NCBI RefSeq assembly: GCF_021654575.1
Contig: NZ_AP024488.1
Coordinates: forward strand, 4,797,501-4,861,500
Reading direction: 5' to 3'
DNA length: 64,000 bases
DNA from: Desulfoluna limicola
GTDB taxonomy: Bacteria > Desulfobacterota > Desulfobacteria > Desulfobacterales > Desulfolunaceae
The notes below the pieces were generated by a model that worked only from the letters and a program-made list of their open reading frames with translations, had not been told where the DNA came from and searched no databases. This document shows, piece by piece, positions 1 to 8,525 of this stretch; position 1 is the stretch's first letter; the number at the start of each line of letters is the position of its first letter. Made by a program: the position numbers and the translations under genes.

Positions 1-121
1 CGGGTAAGTTCAGAAATAATTTCACTTGGGGTAAGGGAGCGGGTGCTCTCGTTAACGGTGGCCAATAAATATGCGTGAATTGCTGATGAACCCATGGATT
101 GCCTTTGTGATCACAGTGGCA

Positions 122-329
122 TAACCATTCAGCTATGCCTCGGCTGGTCGCTTTTTGAAATGAGCCCCGAAAACGTTCCGGGTGCATTTTCTTTTGCCGT
201 TAAGACGAGTGCTGTCGTCAACCCAGCGACGTGAAATCAATCAAAATCAGCTTCAAAACCTGTTTGCCAAACGTTTAAAAGTTTGGCCCCCGGCAGGGCC
301 GCCGGAGGCGGCTTTGATCTGAATGGTTA
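122..329. repeat. composite intergenic repeat element (type A5 arm + type A1 arm)
   Basis: The element is bounded by TAACCATTCAG (122-132) and its exact inverse CTGAATGGTTA (319-329). The left arm (about 135-185) is the A5 class, a degenerate CCTCGGCTGGTCG followed by a T-rich stretch and a GCCCCGAAAACGTTCCGGG-like segment. The right arm (254-309) is the A1 class and ends in GCCGCCGGAGGC. The right outer box overlaps the stop codon of the minus-strand gene that starts at 707. Bases 1-121 contain no gene or motif I can support. Confidence 0.7.
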
Positions 330-707
330 CCCAAAGTTAAGGGTTTTTCCCTCTTTCTTAAGCAGTTCATCGTACCAGTGCACAAATTCAAAGGCTGCAC
401 GTGCCTTGTCTGTGTTGTTCATGATGCCCATGGCCATCTCCATGACGGTCTGGCTGTACTGGTTCGAGGGATCCTCCGGCCCGGCATCGGCCAGGAACTC
501 GCGAATCAACTGGTCCACCGTGCGATCAGAACCGTCCACCCGAATATCGAGGGGATCTTTGGGGTCTCCGAAGGGATTCCACTCATCATACCCCTGCTTC
601 ATGATCCACTTCTGGCCCCGCTTTCCCATGGCGTCAAAGATCGCCTTCTTCTTGGCCTCCACTTCGGCATCGGTAAACTCGTTGTGGGTCATTCCAACGG
701 TGCTCAT
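327..707 (-). CDS. conserved hypothetical small acidic protein
   Basis: This 126-residue soluble protein has no membrane segment, signal peptide or cysteine motif. It begins MSTVGMTHNEF and is rich in charged residues, with a helical N-terminal half (EVEAKKKAIFDAMGKRG) and a second helical part (TDKARAAFEFVHWYDELLKKEG) near the C-terminus. I do not recognise a family. Its start codon overlaps the stop of the upstream YkgJ-type gene by four bases (704-707), so the two are almost certainly co-transcribed and translationally coupled, which suggests a shared role. The stop codon lies inside the outer box of an intergenic repeat element. The reading frame is supported by the overlap and by normal codon use; the function is unknown. 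Confidence 0.6.
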   Translation of the reverse strand: MSTVGMTHNEFTDAEVEAKKKAIFDAMGKRGQKWIMKQGYDEWNPFGDPKDPLDIRVDGSDRTVDQLIREFLADAGPEDPSNQYSQTVMEMAMGIMNNTDKARAAFEFVHWYDELLKKEGKTLNFG

Positions 708-1366
708 GATGTCACCTCAATTCCAAGGTACTCTTCGTTGTAATCGGTAATAAGGGCCATGGAAAGAGGCACCAGGACACGTCCCATCTTGGTGTACTTT
801 GAGTTTAACTCACGGACCAGATCGCCTGAGATCGCATAGAGACGGTTGTACACAAGATCCATGTTCAAGGTGGGATACGCCTTGCCCTCATCAAACCCGG
901 AAAGGCCACAGGTATGCCCCTGACCACCGGCTGAGGTGGGGATCCCGTAAACCCGGCAGGCGATGGGGCGATAATCGTACATCTGGCATGTGCCCTCCTC
1001 GCCGAGCAGGGGGCACCGGACGCGCATCTTTGAGACAGCTTCGATGATAGCCGCATCGGATTCACCGGCCTCATGGCGTTTGTAGGCCTCTTTCTTCATC
1101 TTGGCCAGGGCGCGATCGGTTTTGTTCGCATATTCGGTGATCTCAAAACGGGCCTTGCCGGCAAACACGTCATCAAACTTGCTCTTGATATAGAGCGCTT
1201 CCACAAAGGTAAGATCAAACAGGGCGTGGCAGCAATCGTCACAGGCGGGCTTGCACTTCACCTCTTCGGCAAACTCAGAGCTCACCTTGTTGAATACCTG
1301 ACCAACCTGATCCACCAGTGCTTCGTAGCGGGAAAATGCGTTTGTTAAGTCCATGACCCTCTCCAT
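704..1366 (-). CDS. YkgJ-family cysteine cluster protein
   Basis: The 220-residue protein has the spaced cysteines of the YkgJ/CxxCxxCC zinc- or iron-chelating family. These are CKPACDDCCHALFDLT near residue 40, then CPLLGEEGTCQMYDYRPIAC around 117-137 and a further cysteine near 151. In this family the segment C-x(n)-GxC-x(3)-YDxRPxxCR is diagnostic. The biochemical role of the family is not established; metal binding is inferred from the cysteines. The protein is cytosolic by prediction, with no signal peptide. It is the first gene of a two-gene unit with the small acidic protein that overlaps its end. A second YkgJ-type protein lies at 23302-24090, so the genome carries at least two paralogues. 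Assignment to the family is firm, the function is open. Confidence 0.8.
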   Translation of the reverse strand: MERVMDLTNAFSRYEALVDQVGQVFNKVSSEFAEEVKCKPACDDCCHALFDLTFVEALYIKSKFDDVFAGKARFEITEYANKTDRALAKMKKEAYKRHEAGESDAAIIEAVSKMRVRCPLLGEEGTCQMYDYRPIACRVYGIPTSAGGQGHTCGLSGFDEGKAYPTLNMDLVYNRLYAISGDLVRELNSKYTKMGRVLVPLSMALITDYNEEYLGIEVTS

Positions 1367-1471
1367 CTATTTCGTCCACCCGGCTGCAAAGAACCCGTTC
1401 AAAACCGCCTGCCTTTTAAGGTATAAGGATGTTACGGTATGGAAAAGCTCGTCGTTTTCTCGGGTGATGAT

Positions 1472-1487
1472 TGTTTCACGTGAAACA
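1472..1487. other. parS centromere-like site (ParB binding)
   Basis: TGTTTCACGTGAAACA is a perfect 16-bp palindrome identical to the widely conserved chromosomal parS consensus bound by ParB/Spo0J. It lies in the 148-bp gap between the end of mnmE and the start of the YkgJ-type gene. parS sites normally cluster near oriC, and this one is about 17.5 kb from the candidate origin proposed here. No parA or parB gene is inside the window. I saw no second perfect copy in the rest of the window. Confidence 0.9.
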
Positions 1488-1514
1488 GCCCGACTCCACT
1501 CTTTGGAGACTGGC

Positions 1515-2894
1515 CTATTTACCGATACAGAAGTTGCTGAATATCTCATCCAGGATATCCACACGAACCTCTTCGCCCAATATCTCCCCCATGAGATCCA
1601 TGGCCGAACGGATGTCTATGGCAATGGCATCGAAGGAGAGCTGAGAGTCTATACCCTCTACAGCATTTTCCACATTATTTAAAGCCTTTCTTACCAACTC
1701 AACCTGCCTTCGGTTGGGAACAAGGGCACTGCGATCTTCGGGGAGGCTGTCAAGGATGCGGGCCACCACCTTCTCTTTCACGGCATCGATTCCCTCCCCT
1801 GTTTTCACGGACACCGACAGGCACTCTATCCCCTCCCCTTCAAGGACCCCACATGCCCCCCTGTGGGGTAAATCGGATTTGTTGACAAGCACGAGGCATT
1901 GACGGGAATCGTTGTAAGCGCGGATCTGCGTCAGCACCTCTGATGGGAGCCCCTCGGAACCATCCACCAGATACAACACAAGGTCGGAGGCATCAATTCG
2001 GGTCAGGGTGCGTTCGATACCGATCTTTTCCACCGGGTCATCCGTCACGCGAATGCCTGCCGTATCCGTGACATGAAAGGCGATACCGTCAATGTGGATA
2101 AACTCCTCGATGAGATCCCGTGTCGTGCCGGGCACAGAGGTGACGATGGCACGTTCCTCACCGGACAGGTAATTCATGAGGCTGGATTTTCCCGAGTTCG
2201 GGGGGCCGGCAATCACAACCCTTATGCCGTTTCGGAATATATCCGAGTCATCGAAGTTCTGAATGAAGGCGGTAAGGGTCTGGGTAACCTCCCCGGCCAA
2301 CGCCCCGCGAATGATCTCAGCCTGAATGGATTCATCCACGTCATCTGGAAAATCGAGAATCGCCTCCAGGGTAACCGAGATCCCCTTGAGGGTATCCCTC
2401 AGGCCGGCAATGCGTTGTCCCAACTCGCCCTTTACCATGGAAATGGCCATTTCATGGGAGGTGGTGGTTCGAGCGTTGATGAGGTCGATGACCGCCTCTG
2501 CCTGGGACAGGTTGATGCGACCGTTCAGATAGGCTCGTTTGGTGAATTCCCCCGGATCGGCAAGGCGTGCTCCCGAGGCCAGGAGAAGGTCGAGGATCTG
2601 CCGCATGACCACCGGACTGGCGTGGGACTGAATCTCCACACAATCTTCGGCGGTGTACGACTTCGGTCCCTTCATATAAAAAAGGATCACCTCATCCAGG
2701 GTTTCCTCATGCTCACCCACGAATGTCCCGTAATAGACACGGTGACTCTTGGGCTCCCTGACGCCGGAAACGGGACGAAAAAAAGACATGGCGATCTCTA
2801 CCGCTTTTTCTCCGGAGACCCGAATGATGCCGATGCCTCCACGCCCTACCGGCGTGGCAATGGCTGCGATGGTGTCAAAATCCAAATAGCTCAT
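1515..2894 (-). CDS. mnmE: tRNA uridine-5-carboxymethylaminomethyl(34) synthesis GTPase MnmE
   Basis: MnmE is the GTPase that works with MnmG (GidA) to put a carboxymethylaminomethyl group on the wobble uridine of several tRNAs. The 459-residue protein has the family length. Its N-terminal tetrahydrofolate-binding domain begins DTIAAIATPVGRGGIGIIRVSG, and a central G domain carries G1 GPPNSGKSS (near residue 231), G3 DTAG and G4 NKSD. The C-terminus FCIGK provides the catalytic cysteine. The ATG start follows directly on conserved N-terminal sequence. It is in the usual origin-proximal neighbourhood with jag, yidC, rnpA and rpmH, but a 448-bp repeat-rich gap and a terminator separate it from jag, so it probably has its own promoter. 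Confidence 0.97.
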   Translation of the reverse strand: MSYLDFDTIAAIATPVGRGGIGIIRVSGEKAVEIAMSFFRPVSGVREPKSHRVYYGTFVGEHEETLDEVILFYMKGPKSYTAEDCVEIQSHASPVVMRQILDLLLASGARLADPGEFTKRAYLNGRINLSQAEAVIDLINARTTTSHEMAISMVKGELGQRIAGLRDTLKGISVTLEAILDFPDDVDESIQAEIIRGALAGEVTQTLTAFIQNFDDSDIFRNGIRVVIAGPPNSGKSSLMNYLSGEERAIVTSVPGTTRDLIEEFIHIDGIAFHVTDTAGIRVTDDPVEKIGIERTLTRIDASDLVLYLVDGSEGLPSEVLTQIRAYNDSRQCLVLVNKSDLPHRGACGVLEGEGIECLSVSVKTGEGIDAVKEKVVARILDSLPEDRSALVPNRRQVELVRKALNNVENAVEGIDSQLSFDAIAIDIRSAMDLMGEILGEEVRVDILDEIFSNFCIGK

Positions 2895-2953
2895 AGCTCT
2901 TTTCTGCTGTCATATATATCGTTGATAATGAACTCCGGAGCCTGTTCAACGTG

Positions 2954-2988
2954 GCCTCCGGCGGCCGGGGGATAATCCCCTCGACCCC
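2954..2988 (+). repeat. intergenic repeat arm, type A4
   Basis: GCCTCCGGCGG (2954-2964) is followed by a short hairpin, GGGGGATAATCCCC. This is the same layout as the A4 arms near 13.4, 14.1, 51.4 and 61.1 kb read in the opposite orientation. It sits about 60 bp upstream of the mnmE start codon. Confidence 0.6.
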
Positions 2989-3046
2989 AGGTTTCGAACG
3001 ATCACGTCCCCCGTTCCCCGGGTCGAAATCATTCACAAAATTTGAG

Positions 3047-3222
3047 TAACCATTCAGCTTACGCCTCCGGCGGCCCCGCCGGGGGACAAACGCAAGAAAA
3101 GTCTGGCAAGCAGGTTTTGAAAACTGCCCATGGACGAATCTCACGATAGAGGCGGATATGATTTGCCCCATAGGAACAACGGGCATCACGAACCCGCAAC
3201 CTACACCTTGCCGCCGGAGGTT
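3047..3222. repeat. composite intergenic repeat element (A1 arm + A2 arm)
   Basis: The element starts with the outer box TAACCATTCAG (3047-3057), then GCCTCCGGCGGC and an A1 arm (to about 3119, ending AAGCAGGTTTTG). It ends with a reversed A2 arm whose terminus is CACCTTGCCGCCGGAGG (to 3220). The two ends are inverted copies of the same 10-11 bp terminus. It fills most of the gap between mnmE and jag. Confidence 0.7.
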
Positions 3223-3276
3223 TGATTGTAAAACCCCATATCCCACCAAAATACCACGTCCCCCATGGGGCAGCCA

Positions 3277-3317
3277 TAAAAAAAGCCTGCTGGCCACAAG
3301 GGTGGCCGAACAGGCTT
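3277..3317 (-). terminator. rho-independent terminator of the rpmH-jag cluster
   Basis: Read on the minus strand, AAGCCTG and CAGGCTT form the outer stem and GGCCAC/GTGGCC the inner stem around a CCTT loop, followed directly by a run of seven T. It begins about 25 bp after the jag stop codon and should end the yidC-jag transcript. Confidence 0.85.
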
Positions 3318-3342
3318 AAAAAGGATGGCAATAGAAACCTAT

Positions 3343-4158
3343 TTATTTGTTTTTATTGCGTATTTTTTTATTTCTTTTGGGAAAGATCACCAGGCGACGG
3401 TAATACCCCTCGCCCATGGACTGGGTCCGGACTCCGCGATCATCCTTTAATGTCAGGTGGATGATACGACGGTCGTGTGAAGACATGTGTCCGATGGTGT
3501 GAGGTTTTCCGGTCTTCTTGACCTTCTCGGCCATGCGCTGGGCATGCTGGCGCAGTTTTTCTTTGCGCAGCTCCAGGTACCCTTCGATATCCACCTGGAC
3601 CCGGACACGGTCCACGCTGTGCTTGTTGATGATCTTATCCAGGAGGTACTGGATTGCCTCAAGGGTCTGGCCCTTTTTCCCGATCATCACAGCCGCGTTG
3701 CCGCCGGTGACGTTGTACGTGAGAATGTCCCCTTCCACCTTGTAGGCAATCTGGGACTCTTCGGAGATAAAGGTGGCGATCTCCTTCAAGATCTCGACCC
3801 CTGCGTCCGCTGCGGTCATCCCTTTAAAGAAGCCATCTTCAAAGGTCCGTTCGGCGTACTCGTAGGTACGGTCCTCCCCTTGGGGGACGTCAGCGTCAAA
3901 GGAGACCTTCTTGTCAGTCTCAGACATACCAAAAGCTTCATCCACAAGGCTCTTGGCCACCCTGCCCTGCTTGGCCCCCTTTTTCCTTGGAACAACAGAA
4001 ATTTTGGCTTTTTTAGCCCCAAAGAGACCGAACAGACCCTGGCTCCCTTTGGATACAACGCTGTACTCAAGTTCTTCTCTTGGGATATCGAGTTCTTTTA
4101 AGGCAGCGTCAATGGCTTTCTCTACAGTTCTGCCTTCAAATTCCCTAAGCGAATTCAT
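3343..4158 (-). CDS. jag: Jag/KhpB RNA-binding protein (Jag-N, KH, R3H)
   Basis: The 271-residue protein has the three-part structure of Jag (also KhpB or EloR). The N-terminal Jag domain begins EFEGRTVEKAIDAALKELDI. A KH domain around residues 140-180 contains the GxxG loop in VMIGKKGQTLEAIQYL. The C-terminal R3H domain contains HRIIHLTL-type sequence (HDRRIIHLTLKDDRGVRT). In Firmicutes the family binds RNA and affects cell elongation; in Proteobacteria the role is less clear. It follows yidC by only 15 bp, the classic arrangement in which both are translated from one mRNA. The C-terminal tail is very basic (FPKRNKKIRNKNK), which fits RNA binding. A strong terminator follows. Confidence 0.93.
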   Translation of the reverse strand: MNSLREFEGRTVEKAIDAALKELDIPREELEYSVVSKGSQGLFGLFGAKKAKISVVPRKKGAKQGRVAKSLVDEAFGMSETDKKVSFDADVPQGEDRTYEYAERTFEDGFFKGMTAADAGVEILKEIATFISEESQIAYKVEGDILTYNVTGGNAAVMIGKKGQTLEAIQYLLDKIINKHSVDRVRVQVDIEGYLELRKEKLRQHAQRMAEKVKKTGKPHTIGHMSSHDRRIIHLTLKDDRGVRTQSMGEGYYRRLVIFPKRNKKIRNKNK

Positions 4159-4173
4159 ACACTCCTCCAGAGA

Positions 4174-5793
4174 TTACGAAAGTTTCTTGGTGATATAATA
4201 CTGCTGAGAAATCGAAAGGACGTTGTTAACAAGCCAGTACAACACCAGGCCCGATGAAAAGTTGACGAAGATGACCGTCATCACGAGGGGCATCATCATC
4301 ATCATCTTCGCCTGCATGGGGTCACCCGTGGCAGGAGACATCTTCTGCTGCAGGAACATGGTGGCACCCATCAGCAGTGTCAGTACGGGAATACCTGCGG
4401 GGGGGGTCATCATGGGAATGGTGAACCCGAAGTGGAAGAGACGATCCGGAGCCGAGAGGTCGGTGATCCAGCCGAAAAACGGTGCATGGCGAAGTTCAAC
4501 CGCGGAGTAGAGCATGCGGTAAAGGGCAAAGAAGATGGGCATCTGCACAACCAGGGGCAGACAGCCGCTCATGGGGTTCACCTTGTAGGTTTTGTAGAGC
4601 CCCATGACCTCCTGATTCATGCGCTGCTTGTCGTCCGCATATTTTTCACGGATCTTGGCCATGATGGGCTGGAGCTTTTTCATCTCGTGCATGGAGGTGT
4701 AGCTCTTGTTGCCCAGGGGCCAGAAGACCAGCTTGATAAGGATGGTGAGGATGATGATGGCGATACCGTAGTTTGCCACCACATGGTCGTGAATGAAATT
4801 CATGAGGCTGAGGCATGGCTTGGCAATGATGTCGAACCAACCGAAGTTGACGGCCTTGTGAATGGAGGAGTCGAGTTGTTTCAGCATCCGGTAGCTCTTG
4901 GGAGCTGCGAGGATATCCACCACATAACTCTTTTCCGTACCGGGCTGAATCACCCCTGTGGGGAGGTTCATTTCGGCCGTGATCACCCCTTTGTTGTCCT
5001 CGAGGAACATGGAAGCCCCGGTCGACTCCTCAGGAATCACGGCGGTCATGAAGTAGCGGCTCTGCTGGGCCACCCACTCGACGGAACCGGTGTAAAGGCT
5101 CTTGTCCTTAATCTTCTTGACCTTGACGTTTTCAAGGCTTCCATCGATGAACCCGCTGGGTCCCTCAAAACCGTATGCTCGTCCGTCCTCAATCGTGGAG
5201 ACGACCCCCAACGACAGGGCGTCATCCAGGGCGAGCTGGCTTCCGTTGCGCACGGTCACCTCAGAGACGATGGCGTACGAGTCGGGTGCAAAGTTGAATG
5301 TTCGGACAATCTCGACGCCGGATGGGCTGACCCACCGGAACGCAAGGGAAGCGCCATTGTCGCCGACCCTCACGTTCTCTTTGTCGGCTTCGAAAAGGGC
5401 ATTCTCAACACCCACCACGCTGTTTTTGTTGAAGGCGAGGGTAAAGGTGCGATCCACCTCGTCAGGTACGACATTCTTGAATGCGTCCCCGTCCAGGGTC
5501 TCTTTGTAGTTTTTCAGTTCGAATCGTTTGACAGCTGCGCCGCGGTTTGTGAATTCAATGCGGTAAAGGGGGGAGTCCACCACCGTGATGCTTTCGGCCA
5601 CCACGTCCACAGGTTTGATGTCCACTGCAGGGGTGTCGCCGGTGACGGCAACGGACTGTTCCACCTGCTGGTCCACAGGAACCTCTATGGGCTTCTGGGG
5701 GGGAAAGAGAAAATTCCATCCTGCAAAGACAATGATGGAAAGAATGATTGCTGCAAAGAGTCTGACCTGTTCCATACGTTCTCCGTTGTTCAT
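4174..5793 (-). CDS. yidC: membrane protein insertase YidC
   Basis: YidC (Oxa1 family) inserts and folds inner-membrane proteins alone or with SecYEG. The 539-residue protein has the Gram-negative layout. An N-terminal transmembrane anchor (MEQVRLFAAIILSIIVFAGW) precedes a large periplasmic beta domain (about residues 50-330). The conserved C-terminal core carries five membrane segments, beginning near FGWFDIIAKPCL, and includes the signature NYGIAIIILTILIKLVFWPL and the cytosolic helical hairpin MKKLQPIMAKIREKY. A second methionine at residue 7 (MEQVRL) is the more usual start for this family, 18 bp inside the listed one. It lies between yidD and jag in the conserved rpmH-rnpA-yidD-yidC-jag order. 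Confidence 0.97.
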   Translation of the reverse strand: MNNGERMEQVRLFAAIILSIIVFAGWNFLFPPQKPIEVPVDQQVEQSVAVTGDTPAVDIKPVDVVAESITVVDSPLYRIEFTNRGAAVKRFELKNYKETLDGDAFKNVVPDEVDRTFTLAFNKNSVVGVENALFEADKENVRVGDNGASLAFRWVSPSGVEIVRTFNFAPDSYAIVSEVTVRNGSQLALDDALSLGVVSTIEDGRAYGFEGPSGFIDGSLENVKVKKIKDKSLYTGSVEWVAQQSRYFMTAVIPEESTGASMFLEDNKGVITAEMNLPTGVIQPGTEKSYVVDILAAPKSYRMLKQLDSSIHKAVNFGWFDIIAKPCLSLMNFIHDHVVANYGIAIIILTILIKLVFWPLGNKSYTSMHEMKKLQPIMAKIREKYADDKQRMNQEVMGLYKTYKVNPMSGCLPLVVQMPIFFALYRMLYSAVELRHAPFFGWITDLSAPDRLFHFGFTIPMMTPPAGIPVLTLLMGATMFLQQKMSPATGDPMQAKMMMMMPLVMTVIFVNFSSGLVLYWLVNNVLSISQQYYITKKLS

Positions 5794-6032
5794 CTAATAA
5801 AAGATGGTGCCTTGTTCTTGTGCCAATGGTCCGTCCCTACCCCATGAAATGGTGCAACGACCCCTGGTCGATTGCCGGGCTCTGGAATCTTCTGGACGGT
5901 GTTTTCTTACGGGTCCGCAAACGCTCAGATACAGCACGGTGGAAACGTTCATACGCAAGCGTCCTTACGTGCTCATCTGTTTTTACGGAATCTACGATGG
6001 GTGGGTGGGTGCTGAAACTCTGATGAAGGGCG

Positions 6033-6299
6033 TTATGGAACCGGATCGAATCCTCCGGGATGAAACGGGTGGCATTTGAGAATGCGTTTCACCGCAAGAC
6101 AAGATCCTTTTAACACTCCATACCGTTCATAGGCCTCAATGGCGTATGCCGAACATGTGGGATAAAAACGGCATCTTGGACCTGTAAAAGGAGAGACCAA
6201 ATACTGATAGGCCTTTATCAGTACGATAAAGACCTTTTTAAGACTCAGTACTTGCTTTAATTTTTTGAAAAATATGCTCAAGGGATAAAAAGGTCTCAT
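6033..6299 (-). CDS. yidD: membrane protein insertion efficiency factor YidD
   Basis: The C-terminal 70 residues are unmistakable YidD (DUF37): LIKAYQYLVSPFTGPRCRFY, then PTCSAYAIEAYERYG, then CHPFHPGGFDPVP, with the three conserved cysteines. YidD is a small membrane-associated protein that helps YidC-dependent insertion. The start is uncertain. The first ATG that keeps a family-like length is at 6299, giving 88 residues and a 62-bp overlap with the 3' end of rnpA. Possible alternatives are a TTG at 6281 or a CTG at 6248, right at the rnpA stop. The overlap means translation is coupled to rnpA. The gap to yidC (5794-6032, 239 bp) has no gene and no motif I can support. Confidence 0.9.
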   Translation of the reverse strand: MRPFYPLSIFFKKLKQVLSLKKVFIVLIKAYQYLVSPFTGPRCRFYPTCSAYAIEAYERYGVLKGSCLAVKRILKCHPFHPGGFDPVP

Positions 6300-6594
6300 T
6301 ATTGCTGAGTTGAGCCACTGTGCGCTTGGCAATAAGTTGGATATCCCGATTCTCAAAAAACTGTCGACCGTTTTTCCGAAAATACTCGCGTACGATCCGT
6401 TTGATGCGGTTACGCGTAACAGCACCCCCAACCTTTTTAGATACGGTAATGCCTATGCGGGATGTCTTAAGCTCATTTTCCAGGATGTTGGCAACGAAAT
6501 GACGGTTATGTACGGTTGCCCCTTTTCGATAGAGTTCCTGGAACTGACTTCTTTTGAGAATCCGATGCTCTTTTGTAAAGGCGTTTGCTCGCAA
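6238..6594 (-). CDS. rnpA: ribonuclease P protein component
   Basis: RnpA is the protein subunit of RNase P, which binds the catalytic RNA and the 5' leader of pre-tRNA. The 118-residue protein begins with the typical RILKRSQFQELYRKG and contains the RNR signature SKKVGGAVTRNRIKRIVREYFR (about residues 52-73). Length and basic character match the family. It lies 155 bp downstream of rpmH, and its 3' end overlaps yidD. The RNase P RNA gene is not in the window. Confidence 0.96.
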   Translation of the reverse strand: MRANAFTKEHRILKRSQFQELYRKGATVHNRHFVANILENELKTSRIGITVSKKVGGAVTRNRIKRIVREYFRKNGRQFFENRDIQLIAKRTVAQLSNNETFLSLEHIFQKIKASTES

Positions 6595-6749
6595 TAAACA
6601 TTATCCCTGCATCATGCATGATGTCTTCAGACTCTCCGTTGTGCCTCGTTCCGGTCGATCGTTACGCACCCGATGTCGGATGCCGAATCTCCCAAACGAG
6701 GCCCTCGGAGCTACCCTTTCATGAAGGCATCATAAAAAACAAGAGCACA

Positions 6750-6884
6750 TTAGGCGGTAAGGCGTTTTCTGCCCTTCGCACGACGGCGCTTTACAATACG
6801 ACGTCCCCCGGGGGTGGACATGCGGTTCAGGAATCCGTGCTTTCTGGATCGTTTCAGGTTGCTTGGCTGAAAAGTTCTTTTCAT
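6750..6884 (-). CDS. rpmH: 50S ribosomal protein L34
   Basis: This 44-residue gene translates as MKRTFQPSNLKRSRKHGFLN, followed by RMSTPGGRRIVKRRRAKGRK and RLTA. That is full-length bacterial L34 with all its hallmark residues. It is the first gene of the rpmH-rnpA-yidD-yidC-jag cluster on the minus strand. The roughly 100 bp upstream (6885-6986) before the end of rng should hold the promoter; it is AT-rich, but I cannot point to one clear promoter. Confidence 0.97.
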   Translation of the reverse strand: MKRTFQPSNLKRSRKHGFLNRMSTPGGRRIVKRRRAKGRKRLTA

Positions 6885-6986
6885 ATGTGAGTGCCCCTAT
6901 TTTACGTTTGATATCACACTTTTGTGACGGTACATTAAAACCCGGTTAATTAATCATAAAATGCGTCAGGTGTCAACAGCCATATT

Positions 6987-8498
6987 TTACTTGAATTTTT
7001 CGGTGAGTTCAAACTCTTCTCGGTGAAAACGACGGATGGGGTAAATCTCAATTTTCTTTCCCAGCCGATACTCAATGGCGCTGATGGTGTTGACCTCTTC
7101 TCTGTGCAGGTAATCCGCCATCTCTTCGCTGGCCTTGAGGGTAAAAATATCCCCCATCATGTCCCGTGCGTGACGATGGATCTCCCTGTAAATCTTCTGG
7201 GCGATGGAGCTGCGTGAGATGGTGTACCCATCTCCGTAACAGATGGGACACTCCTCACAGAGCATCCGCGTCAAAGACTTTCTCACCCGTTTTCGCGTCA
7301 TCTGCACCAGCCCGATATCGCTCATGGGGAGAATGTTGGTGCGGCACTTGTCCTCCTTGAAGGCCTCTTTGAGCATCTCAAAGACCTTGTCCCTGTTCTC
7401 CACACTCTCCATGTCGATGAAATCGAGAATGATGATGCCGCCGATATTCCGAAGGCGGACCTGAACGGCAATCTCCCGGATCGCCTCCAGGTTGGTCTTG
7501 AAGATGGTCTCTTCAAAGTTGTGCTTGCCCACATAGCGGCCGGTGTTGACATCAATGGAAGTGAGGGCCTCGGTCTGCTCGACGACAATATACCCACCGC
7601 TTTTGAGCCACACCTTCTTCTTCAGGGCCCGGGAGATATCCCCTTCCAGGTTGAAGGTTTCAAAGATGGGTTCGGGTCGGTCATAGAACTCCACCTTCAC
7701 CTTGAGCTCGGGCATGATCTTTCGGATGAAGTTGTTCACCGAGTCGTACCCGAACCTGTTGTCGATGGTGAGCCTGTCCGCCTCATGGGTCAGAAGGTCC
7801 CGGATGGCGCGAAAGGTCACGGTCAGGTCCCGGTGAAGCCTGTAAGGTGCCGAAAAACTGCGGTACCGCTTCTTGATGTTCTCCCAGGAGTTCACCAGCA
7901 GTTCCATTTCCCGATTCAACTGCTCGGCGGCAATCCCCTCCCCTGCGGTCCGGAAAATATACCCGTAAGGAACATCCCGCTTGTCGCTGATGAGATCCCG
8001 AAGGCGGGTCCGCTCCGTTTCGCAGGCGATGCGCTTGGAGATACCGATATGGTCCACGTTGGGCATCAGCACCAGGTAGCGACCGGGAAGGGAGATGTAG
8101 GTGGTGATTCGAGCCCCCTTGGTGCCGATGGGTGACTTCACCACCTGCACCATGAGCTCCTGGCCTTCGCGCAGAAGCTCCTCAATGGGAATCTGACGAC
8201 CGGTGTTGTCCGGCGCGAACTCCTTGTTGCCATTTTCACTTATCGGGGGCTCGTTTTCTCCGATGTTCTGCTTCTTCTGGACGTCGTCCACATAGATGAA
8301 GGCCGCCTGGTTGAGACCGATATCCACAAAAGCCGCCTGCATCCCGGGAAGCACCCGCTGCACACGCCCTTTATAGATATTGCCGTTGATATTGGTGTCA
8401 TCGCCTCGCTCAACAAAGAGCTCGGCGATATTCCCATCTTCCAGGAGCGCCACACGGGTCTCCTGTTCCGTTACGTTAACAACCAGTTCCTTAAACAT
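6987..8498 (-). CDS. rng: ribonuclease G/E family endoribonuclease
   Basis: The 503-residue protein is the length of RNase G and lacks the long C-terminal degradosome scaffold of RNase E. An N-terminal S1 domain (NGNIYKGRVQRVLPGMQAAF, residues 38-100) is followed by the catalytic DNase I-like region. That region contains SIDVNTGRYVG and ILDFIDM, which provide the two metal-binding aspartates, and a zinc-link CEECPICYGDG near residue 417. RNase G processes 16S rRNA 5' ends and some mRNAs. An insertion rich in polar residues (near residues 75-100) interrupts the S1 domain. The gene begins 27 bp after the radical SAM gene and is very likely in the same transcript. Confidence 0.94.
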   Translation of the reverse strand: MFKELVVNVTEQETRVALLEDGNIAELFVERGDDTNINGNIYKGRVQRVLPGMQAAFVDIGLNQAAFIYVDDVQKKQNIGENEPPISENGNKEFAPDNTGRQIPIEELLREGQELMVQVVKSPIGTKGARITTYISLPGRYLVLMPNVDHIGISKRIACETERTRLRDLISDKRDVPYGYIFRTAGEGIAAEQLNREMELLVNSWENIKKRYRSFSAPYRLHRDLTVTFRAIRDLLTHEADRLTIDNRFGYDSVNNFIRKIMPELKVKVEFYDRPEPIFETFNLEGDISRALKKKVWLKSGGYIVVEQTEALTSIDVNTGRYVGKHNFEETIFKTNLEAIREIAVQVRLRNIGGIIILDFIDMESVENRDKVFEMLKEAFKEDKCRTNILPMSDIGLVQMTRKRVRKSLTRMLCEECPICYGDGYTISRSSIAQKIYREIHRHARDMMGDIFTLKASEEMADYLHREEVNTISAIEYRLGKKIEIYPIRRFHREEFELTEKFK

Positions 8499-8525
8499 GT
8501 ATAGTGACCACGATTCAGTTATCGG

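Noticed and set aside
2875..3297. open reading frame of 140 residues in the mnmE-jag gap
   Set aside because: It runs through the repeat element and the jag terminator; composition and lack of ribosome binding site speak against a gene.
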